From: Muribaculaceae bacterium | GTDB lineage: Bacteria > Bacteroidota > Bacteroidia > Bacteroidales > Muribaculaceae | NCBI GenBank assembly: GCA_022484565.1 | Contig: JAKVKZ010000038.1 | Location: 1-32,293, forward strand | DNA: 32,293 bases | Reading direction: 5' to 3' | Shown: positions 9,463 through 16,340 of the stretch, piece after piece | How the letters are laid out: each line of letters begins with the position of its first letter | Position numbering within the stretch: the stretch's first letter is position 1 | Position numbers and translations under genes: made by a program | Notes under the pieces: model-generated | What the model was told of the DNA's origin: nothing | Databases searched by the model: none | What the model saw: the letters and a program-made list of their open reading frames with translations, nothing else

Positions 9463-10440
9463 ATGAACGTAGAATTAAAGCCATTTAAGTTTGTTCCCTA
9501 TCTCAAGACTGTGCTTTGGGGCGGTGACAGGATTGCCAGTTACAAGCGAATTGCTACTGACAAGCACAACATTGGCGAAAGTTGGGAAATTTCTGGAGTT
9601 GAGGGGCATGAATCGATAGTTTCTGAAGGTCCCGACAAGGGCAGCACGTTGAGTGCCATTATCCGCAAATATCGCGGTGACCTTGTGGGAAAATCGGTCT
9701 ATGAGAAATTCGGTGATAAATTTCCTCTTCTCATCAAGATTATCGATGCTAAGCGCGACCTTTCATTGCAGGTGCATCCTGATGATGAACTTGCCATGAA
9801 ACGCCACAATTCTTTTGGAAAAACGGAAATGTGGTACATAATCGACAGTGCGCAGGGTGCATCGATTTACACCGGATTTTCCCGTAAGATCACTCCAGAA
9901 GAATATGAGCGGCGCATAGCTGACGACACTTTGATGGATGTCGTTGCTTGCCACAAGTCGCATTCGGGCGATGTGTTCTTTCTGCCAGCGGGCCGCATAC
10001 ATTGCATAGGTGCCGGCAATCTGCTGGCTGAAATTCAGCAGACTTCCGACATAACTTACCGTGTGTACGATTTCAACCGCCTTGGCGTCGACGGCAAGCC
10101 GCGTGAGCTGCACACAGCGCAGGCACGCGATGCCATCGACTATAATCTTTATGATAATTATGTCCAACCTTATGGATATAGCGATGTCGGCGACACTCCT
10201 ATGATAAAGTGCCAATATTTCGATGTCCATAAAGTTGTGGTCAACGGTGTGCTTGATATCGACCATTCCGGCATTGATTCATTCTGCGTGGTGATGTGCC
10301 TGAAGGGTACAGCGGAGATTTCCGACCATTCTCTCAGTGTGATTTCCATCAATCAGGGTGAGACTGTGCTTATTCCGGCCAATGTTTCGCTGCTGCATTT
10401 TGAAGGTAAAGCTGAACTTATCACGGCGGTGATTGACTGA
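9463..10440 (+). CDS. manA: Mannose-6-phosphate isomerase, class I
   Basis: A 325-residue cupin-fold zinc enzyme interconverting mannose-6-phosphate and fructose-6-phosphate. The zinc ligands are visible: Q103 and H105 in LQVHPDDE, E122 in KTEMWY and H180 in AGRIHCIG. The catalytic arginine lies in ITYRVYDFNR near residue 200. The length matches the short Bacillus/Bacteroides type. It follows the epimerase by 26 bases and is the last gene of the mannan cluster, feeding mannan-derived mannose into glycolysis. GH130 yields mannose-1-phosphate, so a phosphomannomutase encoded elsewhere, or free mannose plus a hexokinase, must link the steps. A strong terminator hairpin follows 35 bases after the stop. 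Confidence 0.93.
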   Translation: MNVELKPFKFVPYLKTVLWGGDRIASYKRIATDKHNIGESWEISGVEGHESIVSEGPDKGSTLSAIIRKYRGDLVGKSVYEKFGDKFPLLIKIIDAKRDLSLQVHPDDELAMKRHNSFGKTEMWYIIDSAQGASIYTGFSRKITPEEYERRIADDTLMDVVACHKSHSGDVFFLPAGRIHCIGAGNLLAEIQQTSDITYRVYDFNRLGVDGKPRELHTAQARDAIDYNLYDNYVQPYGYSDVGDTPMIKCQYFDVHKVVVNGVLDIDHSGIDSFCVVMCLKGTAEISDHSLSVISINQGETVLIPANVSLLHFEGKAELITAVID

Positions 10441-10475
10441 TTCACTTCTGCTTATCAAATTATGGAAAATATATA

Positions 10476-10513
10476 GGGTGGCTGGCATTCTGTTTGCCGG
10501 TCGCCCTTTCTTG
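10476..10513 (+). terminator. Terminator closing the mannan cluster
   Basis: Bases 10476-10487 pair with 10495-10506 in a 12-bp stem (three G-T pairs) with a 7-base loop, followed by TTTCTT. It lies 35 bases after the manA stop and separates the cluster from the convergent tRNA-Asp. The U-tract is short, so efficiency is uncertain. Confidence 0.65.
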
Positions 10514-10554
10514 TGGATGTTTTCAATCTGGCATTGATTCAAGTGATAGCGCAT

Positions 10555-10600
10555 AAAAAAAGAATGAGCAACTAACCATATTTCAGATTAAGCTGCTCAT
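10555..10600 (-). terminator. Terminator downstream of tRNA-Asp
   Basis: Read on the - strand, ATGAGCA (10600-10594) pairs with TGCTCAT (10570-10564) around a 23-base loop. It is followed by TCT and then seven T (complement of 10561-10555). It lies 17-62 bases downstream of the tRNA 3' end, as expected for a single-tRNA transcript. Confidence 0.6.
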
Positions 10601-10616
10601 CTCCTCTCTCCACTTG

Positions 10617-10690
10617 CGGTGCGGACGGGATTCGGACCCGTGACCCCATGCGTGACAGGCATGTATTCTAACCAGCTGAACTACCGCACC
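10617..10690 (-). tRNA. tRNA-Asp (anticodon GTC)
   Basis: The 74-base cloverleaf folds completely on the - strand. The acceptor stem is GGTGCGG/CCGCACC. The D arm is GTTC-AGCTGGTTA-GAAT. The anticodon stem is CATGC/GCATG around loop CTGTCAC with anticodon GTC. The variable loop has five bases, and the T arm is ACGGG-TCCGAAT-CCCGT. The discriminator base is G, as expected for aspartate tRNAs. The 3' CCA is not encoded. The T loop begins TCC rather than TTC. There are no duplicated 3'-end fragments nearby, so no sign of an integrated element using it as an attachment site. Confidence 0.97.
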
Positions 10691-10732
10691 AATTTTGGCG
10701 TTCAATTGCTATCCTTTTCGGGATTGCGAGTG

Positions 10733-10763
10733 CAAAGATACGCCAAGTTTTCATTCCTGCAAA
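10733..10763 (-). promoter_or_regulatory. Bacteroidota consensus promoter for tRNA-Asp
   Basis: On the - strand, TTTG (10763-10760) is followed after exactly 19 bases by TATCTTTG (10740-10733). This is a full match to the Bacteroidota -33/-7 consensus (TTTG, then TAnnTTTG). Transcription would start near 10726, about 35 bases before the tRNA 5' end. Confidence 0.8.
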
Positions 10764-10782
10764 ATTTTTCGTGAAAATTTTG
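10760..10782. repeat. Inverted repeat at the tRNA-Asp promoter -33 element
   Basis: CAAAATTTT and AAAATTTTG form a perfect 9-bp inverted repeat with a 5-base centre. It overlaps the -33 element of the tRNA-Asp promoter, so it could be an operator or an AT-rich upstream element. The match may also be chance, as the area is AT-rich. Confidence 0.5.
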
Positions 10783-10936
10783 CTCAAAACTGCGATTTTT
10801 TTGGAAAAATAAGGATTTCCGTTGCCTGCCAATCGGATTTAAGGTCTGTAATTACAATTTTCCCGTTTCCTTGCATAATCTGATTCTTCCAGTTCTATTT
10901 TTGCTGTGAGTTCTTTGAAATGTTGTGGCTTGTGGC

Positions 10937-10962
10937 ATGAAAAATAGCAGGGCATTTTTCAT
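10937..10962. repeat. Inverted repeat in the tRNA-Asp/asnA intergenic region
   Basis: ATGAAAAAT (10937-10945) and ATTTTTCAT (10954-10962) form a perfect 9-bp stem around the 8-base loop AGCAGGGC. There is no T-tract after it on either strand, so it does not look like a simple terminator. Function unknown. Confidence 0.55.
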
Positions 10963-10973
10963 AGGCGAAAACC

Positions 10974-11085
10974 TTGACACTTGTGTGCAACCCCTACCCG
11001 TGAACACCCTTGTAACTTATCAATGTGTCAATGCGTTAGGGGGCCAGTAGGTGTCCAGACACCTTTTGGGGGATTGGCGTGAACA
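10974..11085. repeat. Interleaved inverted and direct repeats, no gene
   Basis: TTGACAC (10974-10980) is complementary to GTGTCAA (11025-11031), and CCCCTA (10991-10996) to TAGGGG (11037-11042). The arms are interleaved, the order needed for a pseudoknot if transcribed. CGTGAACA occurs at 10999-11006 and again at 11078-11085. AGGTGTC-CA-GACACCT (11049-11064) is a near-perfect short palindrome. No open reading frame of note covers this stretch. It could be a structured RNA, a remnant of a mobile repeat, or a binding region. This stretch and the neighbouring repeats are all I see between the tRNA promoter and the asnA terminator. Confidence 0.4.
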
Positions 11086-11090
11086 GGCAC

Positions 11091-11131
11091 AAAAAAATTC
11101 CTGACATATTGTGTGAAAATGATGCCAGGAA
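11091..11131 (-). terminator. Rho-independent terminator of asnA
   Basis: On the - strand, TTCCTGGCAT (11131-11122) pairs with ATGTCAGGAA (11107-11098), a 10-bp stem with one G-T pair and a 14-base loop. It is followed directly by seven T (complement of 11097-11091). It begins 29 bases beyond the asnA stop codon. Confidence 0.85.
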
Positions 11132-11160
11132 CTGACTTATTTTTTGATTACAAGATTTAG

Positions 11161-12195
11161 CTACATCAGGAAAGCTCCGATTTCGCGGCACGCCTTTATT
11201 TGGTCGTCAGGCCAAATGCTTGCCTGCACTTCACCTATATGGACTTTTTGCAGCAGGAACATGCACAGTCGGCTTTGTCCTATGCCTCCGCCAATTGAGT
11301 AGGGCAGTTCGCCTGCAAGCAGTGCCTTGTGGAATGCGAGGTTTTTGCGTTCGGTGCATTTGCGCAGTTCAAGCTGCTGCATCAGCGATTTCTCGCTTAC
11401 ACGGATTCCCATTGACGATAGTTCAAACGGACATTCCAGCACCTTGTCCCAGAAAATCAAGTCACCGTTTAGTCCGTGGTAACCATCGCTGTTTTCCGTT
11501 ATCCAGTCGTCGTAGTCGGGTGCTCGCCCGTCGTGTGGCTCACCGTTGCTAAGCGGATTGCCTATGCCGATTATGAATATTGCTCCGTATTTGCTTGCGG
11601 CTTTTGCTTCACGCTCTTTTGCTGAAAGATTTGGATATGCCTGAAGAAGTTCCTCGGCATGGATGAATTTCAGTGTTTTTGGCAAGCGTGGGGTGATGTG
11701 GGGAAATTCCTCATAAATCATCCATTCAGTTTCCCGTACTGCGCAATATATTTTTTCAACTGTCTGCTTCAGATAGCTCAGTGTTCGGTCTTCTTTGTTG
11801 ATGGTCTGTTCCCAGTCCCATTGGTCAACGTATAAAGAATGAAGGTTGTCAAGTTCTTCAAATGTCCTGATGGCGTTCATGTCAGTGTAGATGCCGTAGC
11901 CTGGAGCAATGTCGTAGGCTCCAAGTTTCATCCTTTTCCATTTTGCAAGCGAGTGAACCACTTCAGCGTGGCTGTTGCCCATGCACGTTATGTCGAATCC
12001 CACAGGATGTTCCACCCCGTTCAGGTCATCGTTGATGCCGGTGCCGGCAAGTACAAAAAGTGGGGCGGTGACACGGCGCAGGTTAAGGGCTTTGCCCAAC
12101 TTTTCCTGGAATGTCTCCTTAATCATTTTAATTGCCACTTCTGTGGTCTCAGGCAGCATTTTCTGCTTGTACTTCTTAGGAATAATAAGTGCCAT
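11161..12195 (-). CDS. asnA: Aspartate--ammonia ligase (asparagine synthetase A)
   Basis: A 344-residue class II synthetase-like enzyme that makes asparagine from aspartate, ammonia and ATP in the cytoplasm. The N-terminus (LIIPKKYKQKMLPETTEVAI), the segment PLFVLAGTGINDDLNG, and the C-terminal GGGIGQSR motif at 302-309 with QASIWPDDQ near the end are hallmarks of AsnA. The length is close to the usual 330-345. It is a single-gene unit: a consensus promoter lies 27-59 bases upstream and a strong terminator 30-70 bases downstream. It stands opposite in direction to both flanking clusters. Bacteria with AsnA depend on ammonia rather than glutamine as nitrogen donor for this step. Confidence 0.97.
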   Translation of the reverse strand: MALIIPKKYKQKMLPETTEVAIKMIKETFQEKLGKALNLRRVTAPLFVLAGTGINDDLNGVEHPVGFDITCMGNSHAEVVHSLAKWKRMKLGAYDIAPGYGIYTDMNAIRTFEELDNLHSLYVDQWDWEQTINKEDRTLSYLKQTVEKIYCAVRETEWMIYEEFPHITPRLPKTLKFIHAEELLQAYPNLSAKEREAKAASKYGAIFIIGIGNPLSNGEPHDGRAPDYDDWITENSDGYHGLNGDLIFWDKVLECPFELSSMGIRVSEKSLMQQLELRKCTERKNLAFHKALLAGELPYSIGGGIGQSRLCMFLLQKVHIGEVQASIWPDDQIKACREIGAFLM

Positions 12196-12221
12196 CTCTT
12201 TCTATTTATTGTTTGTGGGCG

Positions 12222-12254
12222 CAAAGATAATGCAAAAATCTTGAATTTGCCAAA
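12222..12254 (-). promoter_or_regulatory. Consensus promoter for asnA
   Basis: On the - strand, TTTG (12254-12251), 21 bases, then TATCTTTG (12229-12222) matches the Bacteroidota -33/-7 consensus exactly. It predicts a start near 12215, about 20 bases before the asnA ATG. Confidence 0.78.
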
Positions 12255-12421
12255 TTTTTCTATCATTTTGATGTATTTTTTTGATTTTTTATTTCAAAAT
12301 AGTAAGGCAGGGAATAAAAGTCAAGCAAATACTATCGAAATTAATGTTCAAAAATAGAGATCTGAATGGAAATGGTTTTTGGAAGGAATTTGAAACGCAT
12401 GCAAAAAAAGTGGGCCGATTA

Positions 12422-12453
12422 TTTGGAATATATGAAATTGTTTGCTAATTTTG
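12422..12453 (+). promoter_or_regulatory. Consensus promoter for the first LRR gene
   Basis: TTTG (12422-12425), 20 bases, then TAATTTTG (12446-12453) matches the Bacteroidota promoter consensus. The start would be near 12460, giving a leader of about 124 bases. Apart from this and the asnA promoter I see nothing in the 388-base gap between asnA and the LRR gene. Confidence 0.7.
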
Positions 12454-12583
12454 TGAAAGACAATTGAATTATAGCTTTCCTTTTTGCTCCTTTATTTCAT
12501 CATTTCTCAGATTCCGCCGGTTGAAACAGGCTGGAATAGATTTGAAATATTCAGATAGATTATAGCCATATAAAATTTAATGT

Positions 12584-13894
12584 ATGTTGAAAAGATTATC
12601 TTTATGCGCAGTATTGCTGCTGTTGTCGGTGCTCAGTGCCTCTGCCGATGTCGCAATCAACGAGACTAATTTCCCCGATTCGGCGTTCCGCTCGTGGATT
12701 ACTGCCAACATTCCAAATTCTGGCGGTGTGATAGCCAAGGCGACTATTGATACGGTCACTACGATTAATTGCAGCAGTAAAGGCGTTGCCGATCTTAATG
12801 GTATAGGCTTTTTCACGGCTTTGAAAAAGCTGGATTGTTCCATAAATAAACTTACAGCGCTTGATATGTCAGGAAACGTTGGGTTGACGGATTTGGATTG
12901 CTACAGGAATAATATAAAGTCGTTGAATGTTCGTGTAAATCCATTGTTGACGCATCTTTATTGCTACAGGAATCCTTTGGATTCACTTGATGTCAGCAGA
13001 AATATTGCCCTAATCGAACTTGTATGCTCTTCTTGTGGCTTGACTTCGCTTAATTTGCGCGCTGACACTGCTTTGATTTATCTCAGTTGTAGCAGAAACA
13101 ATTTGAAGACTCTTGATTTAAGTGCCAATATCAAGTTGATGGATCTTGAATGTAATGAAAACTATGGATTACAGTCTCTTGATTTAAGCGCAAATGTTGC
13201 TCTTGTATCGCTCGATTGCAATTACATGAAATTAAGCACTCTTGATTTGAAGAATAATACGGAGCTATCTTCGCTTTCTTGTAGTGGAAATAATCTGACT
13301 TCTCTTGATTTAAGTGCCAACGTCAAATTAAAATCGCTGTCATGTGCCAGTAATCAGTTGAAGAAGCTTGACACTTCCAAGAACACTCTATTGAAGTCGT
13401 TGTATTGTTCTAATAATAATATCATTGCATTTGACTTCAGTAACAATGACGATTTGAATTATTTCCTTTGCAATGATGATAGTCTTACTGTCAATGTGCC
13501 TGCTGTCGGCAGGAAGTACGACTTGACCCAATTGGCTTCTTGTGGCTTCAATGCCGCCAAAGCAAGCAATTGGACTGGCGGCTCGGTCGACGGCACAACG
13601 TTGACCTTTACAAATAATGTGGTAAGTTACGATTATGATTGCGGCAAAAACATGAGTGCCAACATTAAACTTGTAGGTAATTTCGTTACGAGTGTCGATG
13701 GCATTGAAAATGTTGGCTTGCGTGTCGTTGCTTCAGGCGGTTCCATCAATATCCTTGGTGCTGATGGTGTGGTACAGGTTTATGGTGCTGAAGGCCGCTT
13801 GGTGTATGCTGGAACAAATCGCACAATTTCAGTTCCTGCCGGACTTTACATTGTGAAAACCGGTGGGCGCACTTTCAAAGTGCTGGTAATGTAA
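12584..13894 (+). CDS. Secreted cysteine-ladder leucine-rich-repeat protein
   Basis: A 436-residue exported protein. Residues 1-21 are a signal peptide (LLLLSVLSASA-D). Residues about 24-75 form the cap seen in related LRR proteins (INETNFPD, then FRSWI). About eleven 21-residue repeats follow (about 79-300) with the pattern L-x-x-L-x-C-x-x-N-x-L-x-x-L-D-L-S. The cysteine recurs at the same place in nearly every repeat and would stack into a ladder. After a linker with the motif YDYDCG, the last 60 residues (GLRVVASGGSINI to GLYIVKTGGRTFKVLV) resemble a type IX secretion C-terminal sorting domain or a similar Bacteroidota C-terminal module. It probably binds a protein or glycan at the cell surface; the ligand is unknown. 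It is monocistronic or co-transcribed with its larger paralogue. Confidence 0.85.
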   Translation: MLKRLSLCAVLLLLSVLSASADVAINETNFPDSAFRSWITANIPNSGGVIAKATIDTVTTINCSSKGVADLNGIGFFTALKKLDCSINKLTALDMSGNVGLTDLDCYRNNIKSLNVRVNPLLTHLYCYRNPLDSLDVSRNIALIELVCSSCGLTSLNLRADTALIYLSCSRNNLKTLDLSANIKLMDLECNENYGLQSLDLSANVALVSLDCNYMKLSTLDLKNNTELSSLSCSGNNLTSLDLSANVKLKSLSCASNQLKKLDTSKNTLLKSLYCSNNNIIAFDFSNNDDLNYFLCNDDSLTVNVPAVGRKYDLTQLASCGFNAAKASNWTGGSVDGTTLTFTNNVVSYDYDCGKNMSANIKLVGNFVTSVDGIENVGLRVVASGGSINILGADGVVQVYGAEGRLVYAGTNRTISVPAGLYIVKTGGRTFKVLVM

Positions 13895-13905
13895 GTAAAT
13901 CTTGA

Positions 13906-13937
13906 TTTAGGCTGGTTGTCAGTGGCTTTTAGCTTTG
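13906..13937 (+). promoter_or_regulatory. Probable promoter for the second LRR gene
   Basis: TTTA (13906-13909), 20 bases, then TAGCTTTG (13930-13937) fits the Bacteroidota consensus with one mismatch in the -33 element. Transcription would start near 13944, 63 bases before the ATG. It overlaps the inverted repeat at 13911-13946. Confidence 0.5.
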
Positions 13938-13946
13938 ATAATCAGC
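13911..13946 (+). repeat. Hairpin between the two LRR genes
   Basis: GCTGGTTGTC (13911-13920) pairs with GATAATCAGC (13937-13946), 10 bp with two G-T pairs and a 16-base loop. The tail TTCTCTT is poor in T, so it may be a weak terminator of the first LRR gene, or an operator for the overlapping promoter. Confidence 0.4.
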
Positions 13947-14006
13947 TTCTCTTATAAAGTTTATGAATTTTGAATTTGAAACTATTTAAACTAAAATTTA
14001 ATTACA

Positions 14007-16217
14007 ATGTTGAACAAATTTTACTTGAGTGCAGCTCTGCTGCTCTTGTCGGCATTCGGAGCCTCTGCCGACGTTACAATTAATGCAACGAATTTTCCCG
14101 ACCCTATTTTCCGTGAATGGGTCTCTACAAAAATTGACAACACTAAGGGCGTTATTTCTGATGCTACTATTGCAAGTACTCTTGAAATCTCTTGCGAGGG
14201 GAAGTTAATCTCGAGTTTGAAAGGCGTGGAGTTTTTCACTACGTTGAGGTTCCTTTCATGTTCTGGCAATAATCTGACTTCGCTTGATTTGAGTGCAAAC
14301 AAAAATCTGAAAGAGGTTATTTGTTCGTCAAATAAATTGATATTGCTTAAATTGCCTGACAACGGGGGTAATATTAAGACTCTGGTTTGCTCGGACAATA
14401 AGTTGACATCGCTTGACATAAGTAAGATTGCGTATGTCAGTTCTCTAAATTGTGCTCGAAATCAGTTAGATTCAATTGATGTCAGTCCGGCAAGCAGCAT
14501 GACGTCGTTCGACTGTAGTGGCAATAAATTGACTAAAGTCACTTTAGGTGAAAACGCCGTAAGAAATTTCAATTGTTCAGGCAACTCTTTGACTTCGGTT
14601 GATATTTCTAAGTGTACGGATTTGTCTATCTTTAATTGCTCGAACAATAATTTGACTTCGCTTGACGTAAGTGCAAATACAGGACTGGAGACATTGAATT
14701 GTTCCAGCAATAATTTGACTTCGCTTGGCCTGAGTACAAATACAAATTTGACAACGCTTAATTGCTCGAATAATAAGTTGACTACACTTGGCGTAAGTGC
14801 GAATACGGGTCTGACGACGCTGAATTGCTCCAACAATAATCTGACTTCGCTTGATTTGAGCAAATGCACAGATTTGAGTAATTTCACATGCACTGGCAAC
14901 TGGCTGTCGGTGAATTTGGACCCTGATGATTCCATGTTCGATTTATCGAGCCTTAGTGGATTTGATGCCGCTAAGTCAAGTAACTGGAATGGTGCAAGCT
15001 TATCCAACAATATTTTGAGCTTTTCCAAAATTACAGCTACTTATTCTTACGATTGCGGCAATAGCCTTTCAGCCACGTTTGCCCTCAAGACGGATTCGCT
15101 ATTAATCAACGAGGCTAATTTTCCTGATGCTAATTTTCGCGCTTGGGTTATGGTCCACGTCCCTAACGATGCTGGAGTTATCAGCCACGCTACCCTTGCA
15201 AGTTTTACAGAAATAACTTGCGACAGCTTAGGAATAACAAATATGAAGGGAATCGAGAATTTTCCTGTGTTGATAAATCTGTTCTGCTCAAAAAACAAGT
15301 TGGATTCTCTTGATCTGACCAACAACACTCATATAAAGACAATTATATGCAGTGAGGATGGAATGACCTCTCTTAAATTACCTAAAGGCAGTAGTGGCGC
15401 TGCAACACTTAATTGTAATAATAATAAATTGACCACACTTGAAATAGGCGGATTTTTGGGGCTAAAAGATCTTAGTTGTTCAGGCAATCAGCTTGATTCG
15501 CTCGATGTAAGCAAAAATGACATTGTGCATCTTTCTTGCGTAGGCAACAATATGAGGGAACTTGTTTTGGGCAATAATGACGTTTTGCGCAGATTGACTT
15601 GCTACAATAACAACCTCACTTCGCTCGACCTTTCAAAATGCTCTGACTTGACGTTCCTCGATTGTCATGCTAATAAGTTGAAAATGCTCGATGTGAGTGC
15701 TAACACCACGCTGTCGGAATTGGACTGCTCGAATAATAATCTTCCTGCGGTTGATGTAACTTACAATACCAACTTGTCCTCTTTTACCTGCAATGGCAAT
15801 ATACTTCCTGTAGTCACAAAAGGAATCGATAATTCGTATGATTTGTCGGAACTTGCTCCTTACAGGTTTGTGCTTTTTAGAGCAAGTAACTGGAGCGGTG
15901 GTGAAGTAGGTGGCCTTTCATTGTCGTTTAAAAAAGATACTGTTACTTATTCTTACGATTGTGGTAGAGACTACTCTGCTACTTTCGCACTTAAATCTCT
16001 TTCTGTAAGGTCTGGCGTAAACGCAGTTGATGCTGAGGCCTTAAATGTGTTTGCCAGCGACGGTTCTATTTTGATTAGCGGTACTGACAGCCCTGTTCAG
16101 GCTTTTGATGGTGTTGGCCGCATGGTTTATTCCGGATTGAGCCGTTCGATTGCTGTTCCTTCAGGAATGTATATCGTAAAAGTTGCGGGCAGAACTTTCA
16201 AGACATTTGTCAGATAA
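14007..16217 (+). CDS. Large secreted LRR protein with internally duplicated LRR module
   Basis: A 736-residue paralogue of the preceding gene. It has the same signal peptide style (LLLLSAFGASA-D) and two complete modules in series. Module 1 (about 24-362) opens with INATNFPD and ends with YSYDCG followed by SATFAL. Module 2 (about 365-664) opens with INEANFPD and ends with the same YSYDCG and SATFAL motifs. Each module is a cap plus about ten 21-residue cysteine-ladder repeats of the CSNNNLTSLDLS type. The C-terminal 57 residues (NVFASDGSILI to MYIVKVAGRTFKTFV) match the first protein and again look like a sorting domain. A surface-exposed binding protein is the best guess. Four repeats of module 1 are nearly identical at the DNA level. 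Confidence 0.85.
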   Translation: MLNKFYLSAALLLLSAFGASADVTINATNFPDPIFREWVSTKIDNTKGVISDATIASTLEISCEGKLISSLKGVEFFTTLRFLSCSGNNLTSLDLSANKNLKEVICSSNKLILLKLPDNGGNIKTLVCSDNKLTSLDISKIAYVSSLNCARNQLDSIDVSPASSMTSFDCSGNKLTKVTLGENAVRNFNCSGNSLTSVDISKCTDLSIFNCSNNNLTSLDVSANTGLETLNCSSNNLTSLGLSTNTNLTTLNCSNNKLTTLGVSANTGLTTLNCSNNNLTSLDLSKCTDLSNFTCTGNWLSVNLDPDDSMFDLSSLSGFDAAKSSNWNGASLSNNILSFSKITATYSYDCGNSLSATFALKTDSLLINEANFPDANFRAWVMVHVPNDAGVISHATLASFTEITCDSLGITNMKGIENFPVLINLFCSKNKLDSLDLTNNTHIKTIICSEDGMTSLKLPKGSSGAATLNCNNNKLTTLEIGGFLGLKDLSCSGNQLDSLDVSKNDIVHLSCVGNNMRELVLGNNDVLRRLTCYNNNLTSLDLSKCSDLTFLDCHANKLKMLDVSANTTLSELDCSNNNLPAVDVTYNTNLSSFTCNGNILPVVTKGIDNSYDLSELAPYRFVLFRASNWSGGEVGGLSLSFKKDTVTYSYDCGRDYSATFALKSLSVRSGVNAVDAEALNVFASDGSILISGTDSPVQAFDGVGRMVYSGLSRSIAVPSGMYIVKVAGRTFKTFVR
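14634..14885 (+). repeat. 63-bp tandem repeat, four copies, in LRR coding DNA
   Basis: Copies begin at 14634, 14697, 14760 and 14823, each starting AATTG(C/T)TC and containing a TTGACTTCGCTTG-like core. The 63-bp period equals 21 codons, one LRR unit, so gain or loss of copies keeps the frame. Similarity between copies is higher than between other repeats of the gene, suggesting recent expansion. Confidence 0.8.
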
Positions 16218-16246
16218 TTCAAATCTAAGCCTATTGGTGAAAATTT

Positions 16247-16276
16247 GGCGGTGTCGATTATGATGCCGCCTTTTTT
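16247..16276 (+). terminator. Rho-independent terminator after the LRR pair
   Basis: GGCGGTGTC (16247-16255) pairs with GATGCCGCC (16262-16270), 9 bp with two wobble pairs and a 6-base loop, followed by six T. It lies 29 bases after the LRR stop and isolates this transcript from tcdA. Confidence 0.85.
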
Positions 16277-16311
16277 CGCCTACTTACAGAATATATCCCG
16301 AAAAAATTGTA

Positions 16312-16340
16312 ATTTCGCTGATTGATATTATTTCGCTGAT
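16312..16340 (+). repeat. 11-bp direct repeat at the tcdA start
   Basis: ATTTCGCTGAT occurs at 16312-16322 and at 16330-16340, 18 bases apart. The second copy runs into the start ATG at 16339. The copies could be a short duplication or a regulator site over the ribosome-binding region. Confidence 0.6.

Noticed and set aside
10617..10690. tRNA-Asp as an attachment site for an integrated element
   Set aside because: No repeat of the tRNA 3' end and no integrase gene in the window.
10695..10883. 62-codon frame next to tRNA-Asp
   Set aside because: It overlaps the tRNA promoter, has no leader and resembles no protein; the frame is open by chance in AT-rich DNA.
11839..12357. 172-codon frame on the + strand over asnA
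   Set aside because: It is antisense to the well-supported asnA and runs across its promoter.
14634..14885. Regular repeats considered as a CRISPR array
   Set aside because: The units are contiguous 63-bp coding repeats without unique spacers, and they encode LRR units.
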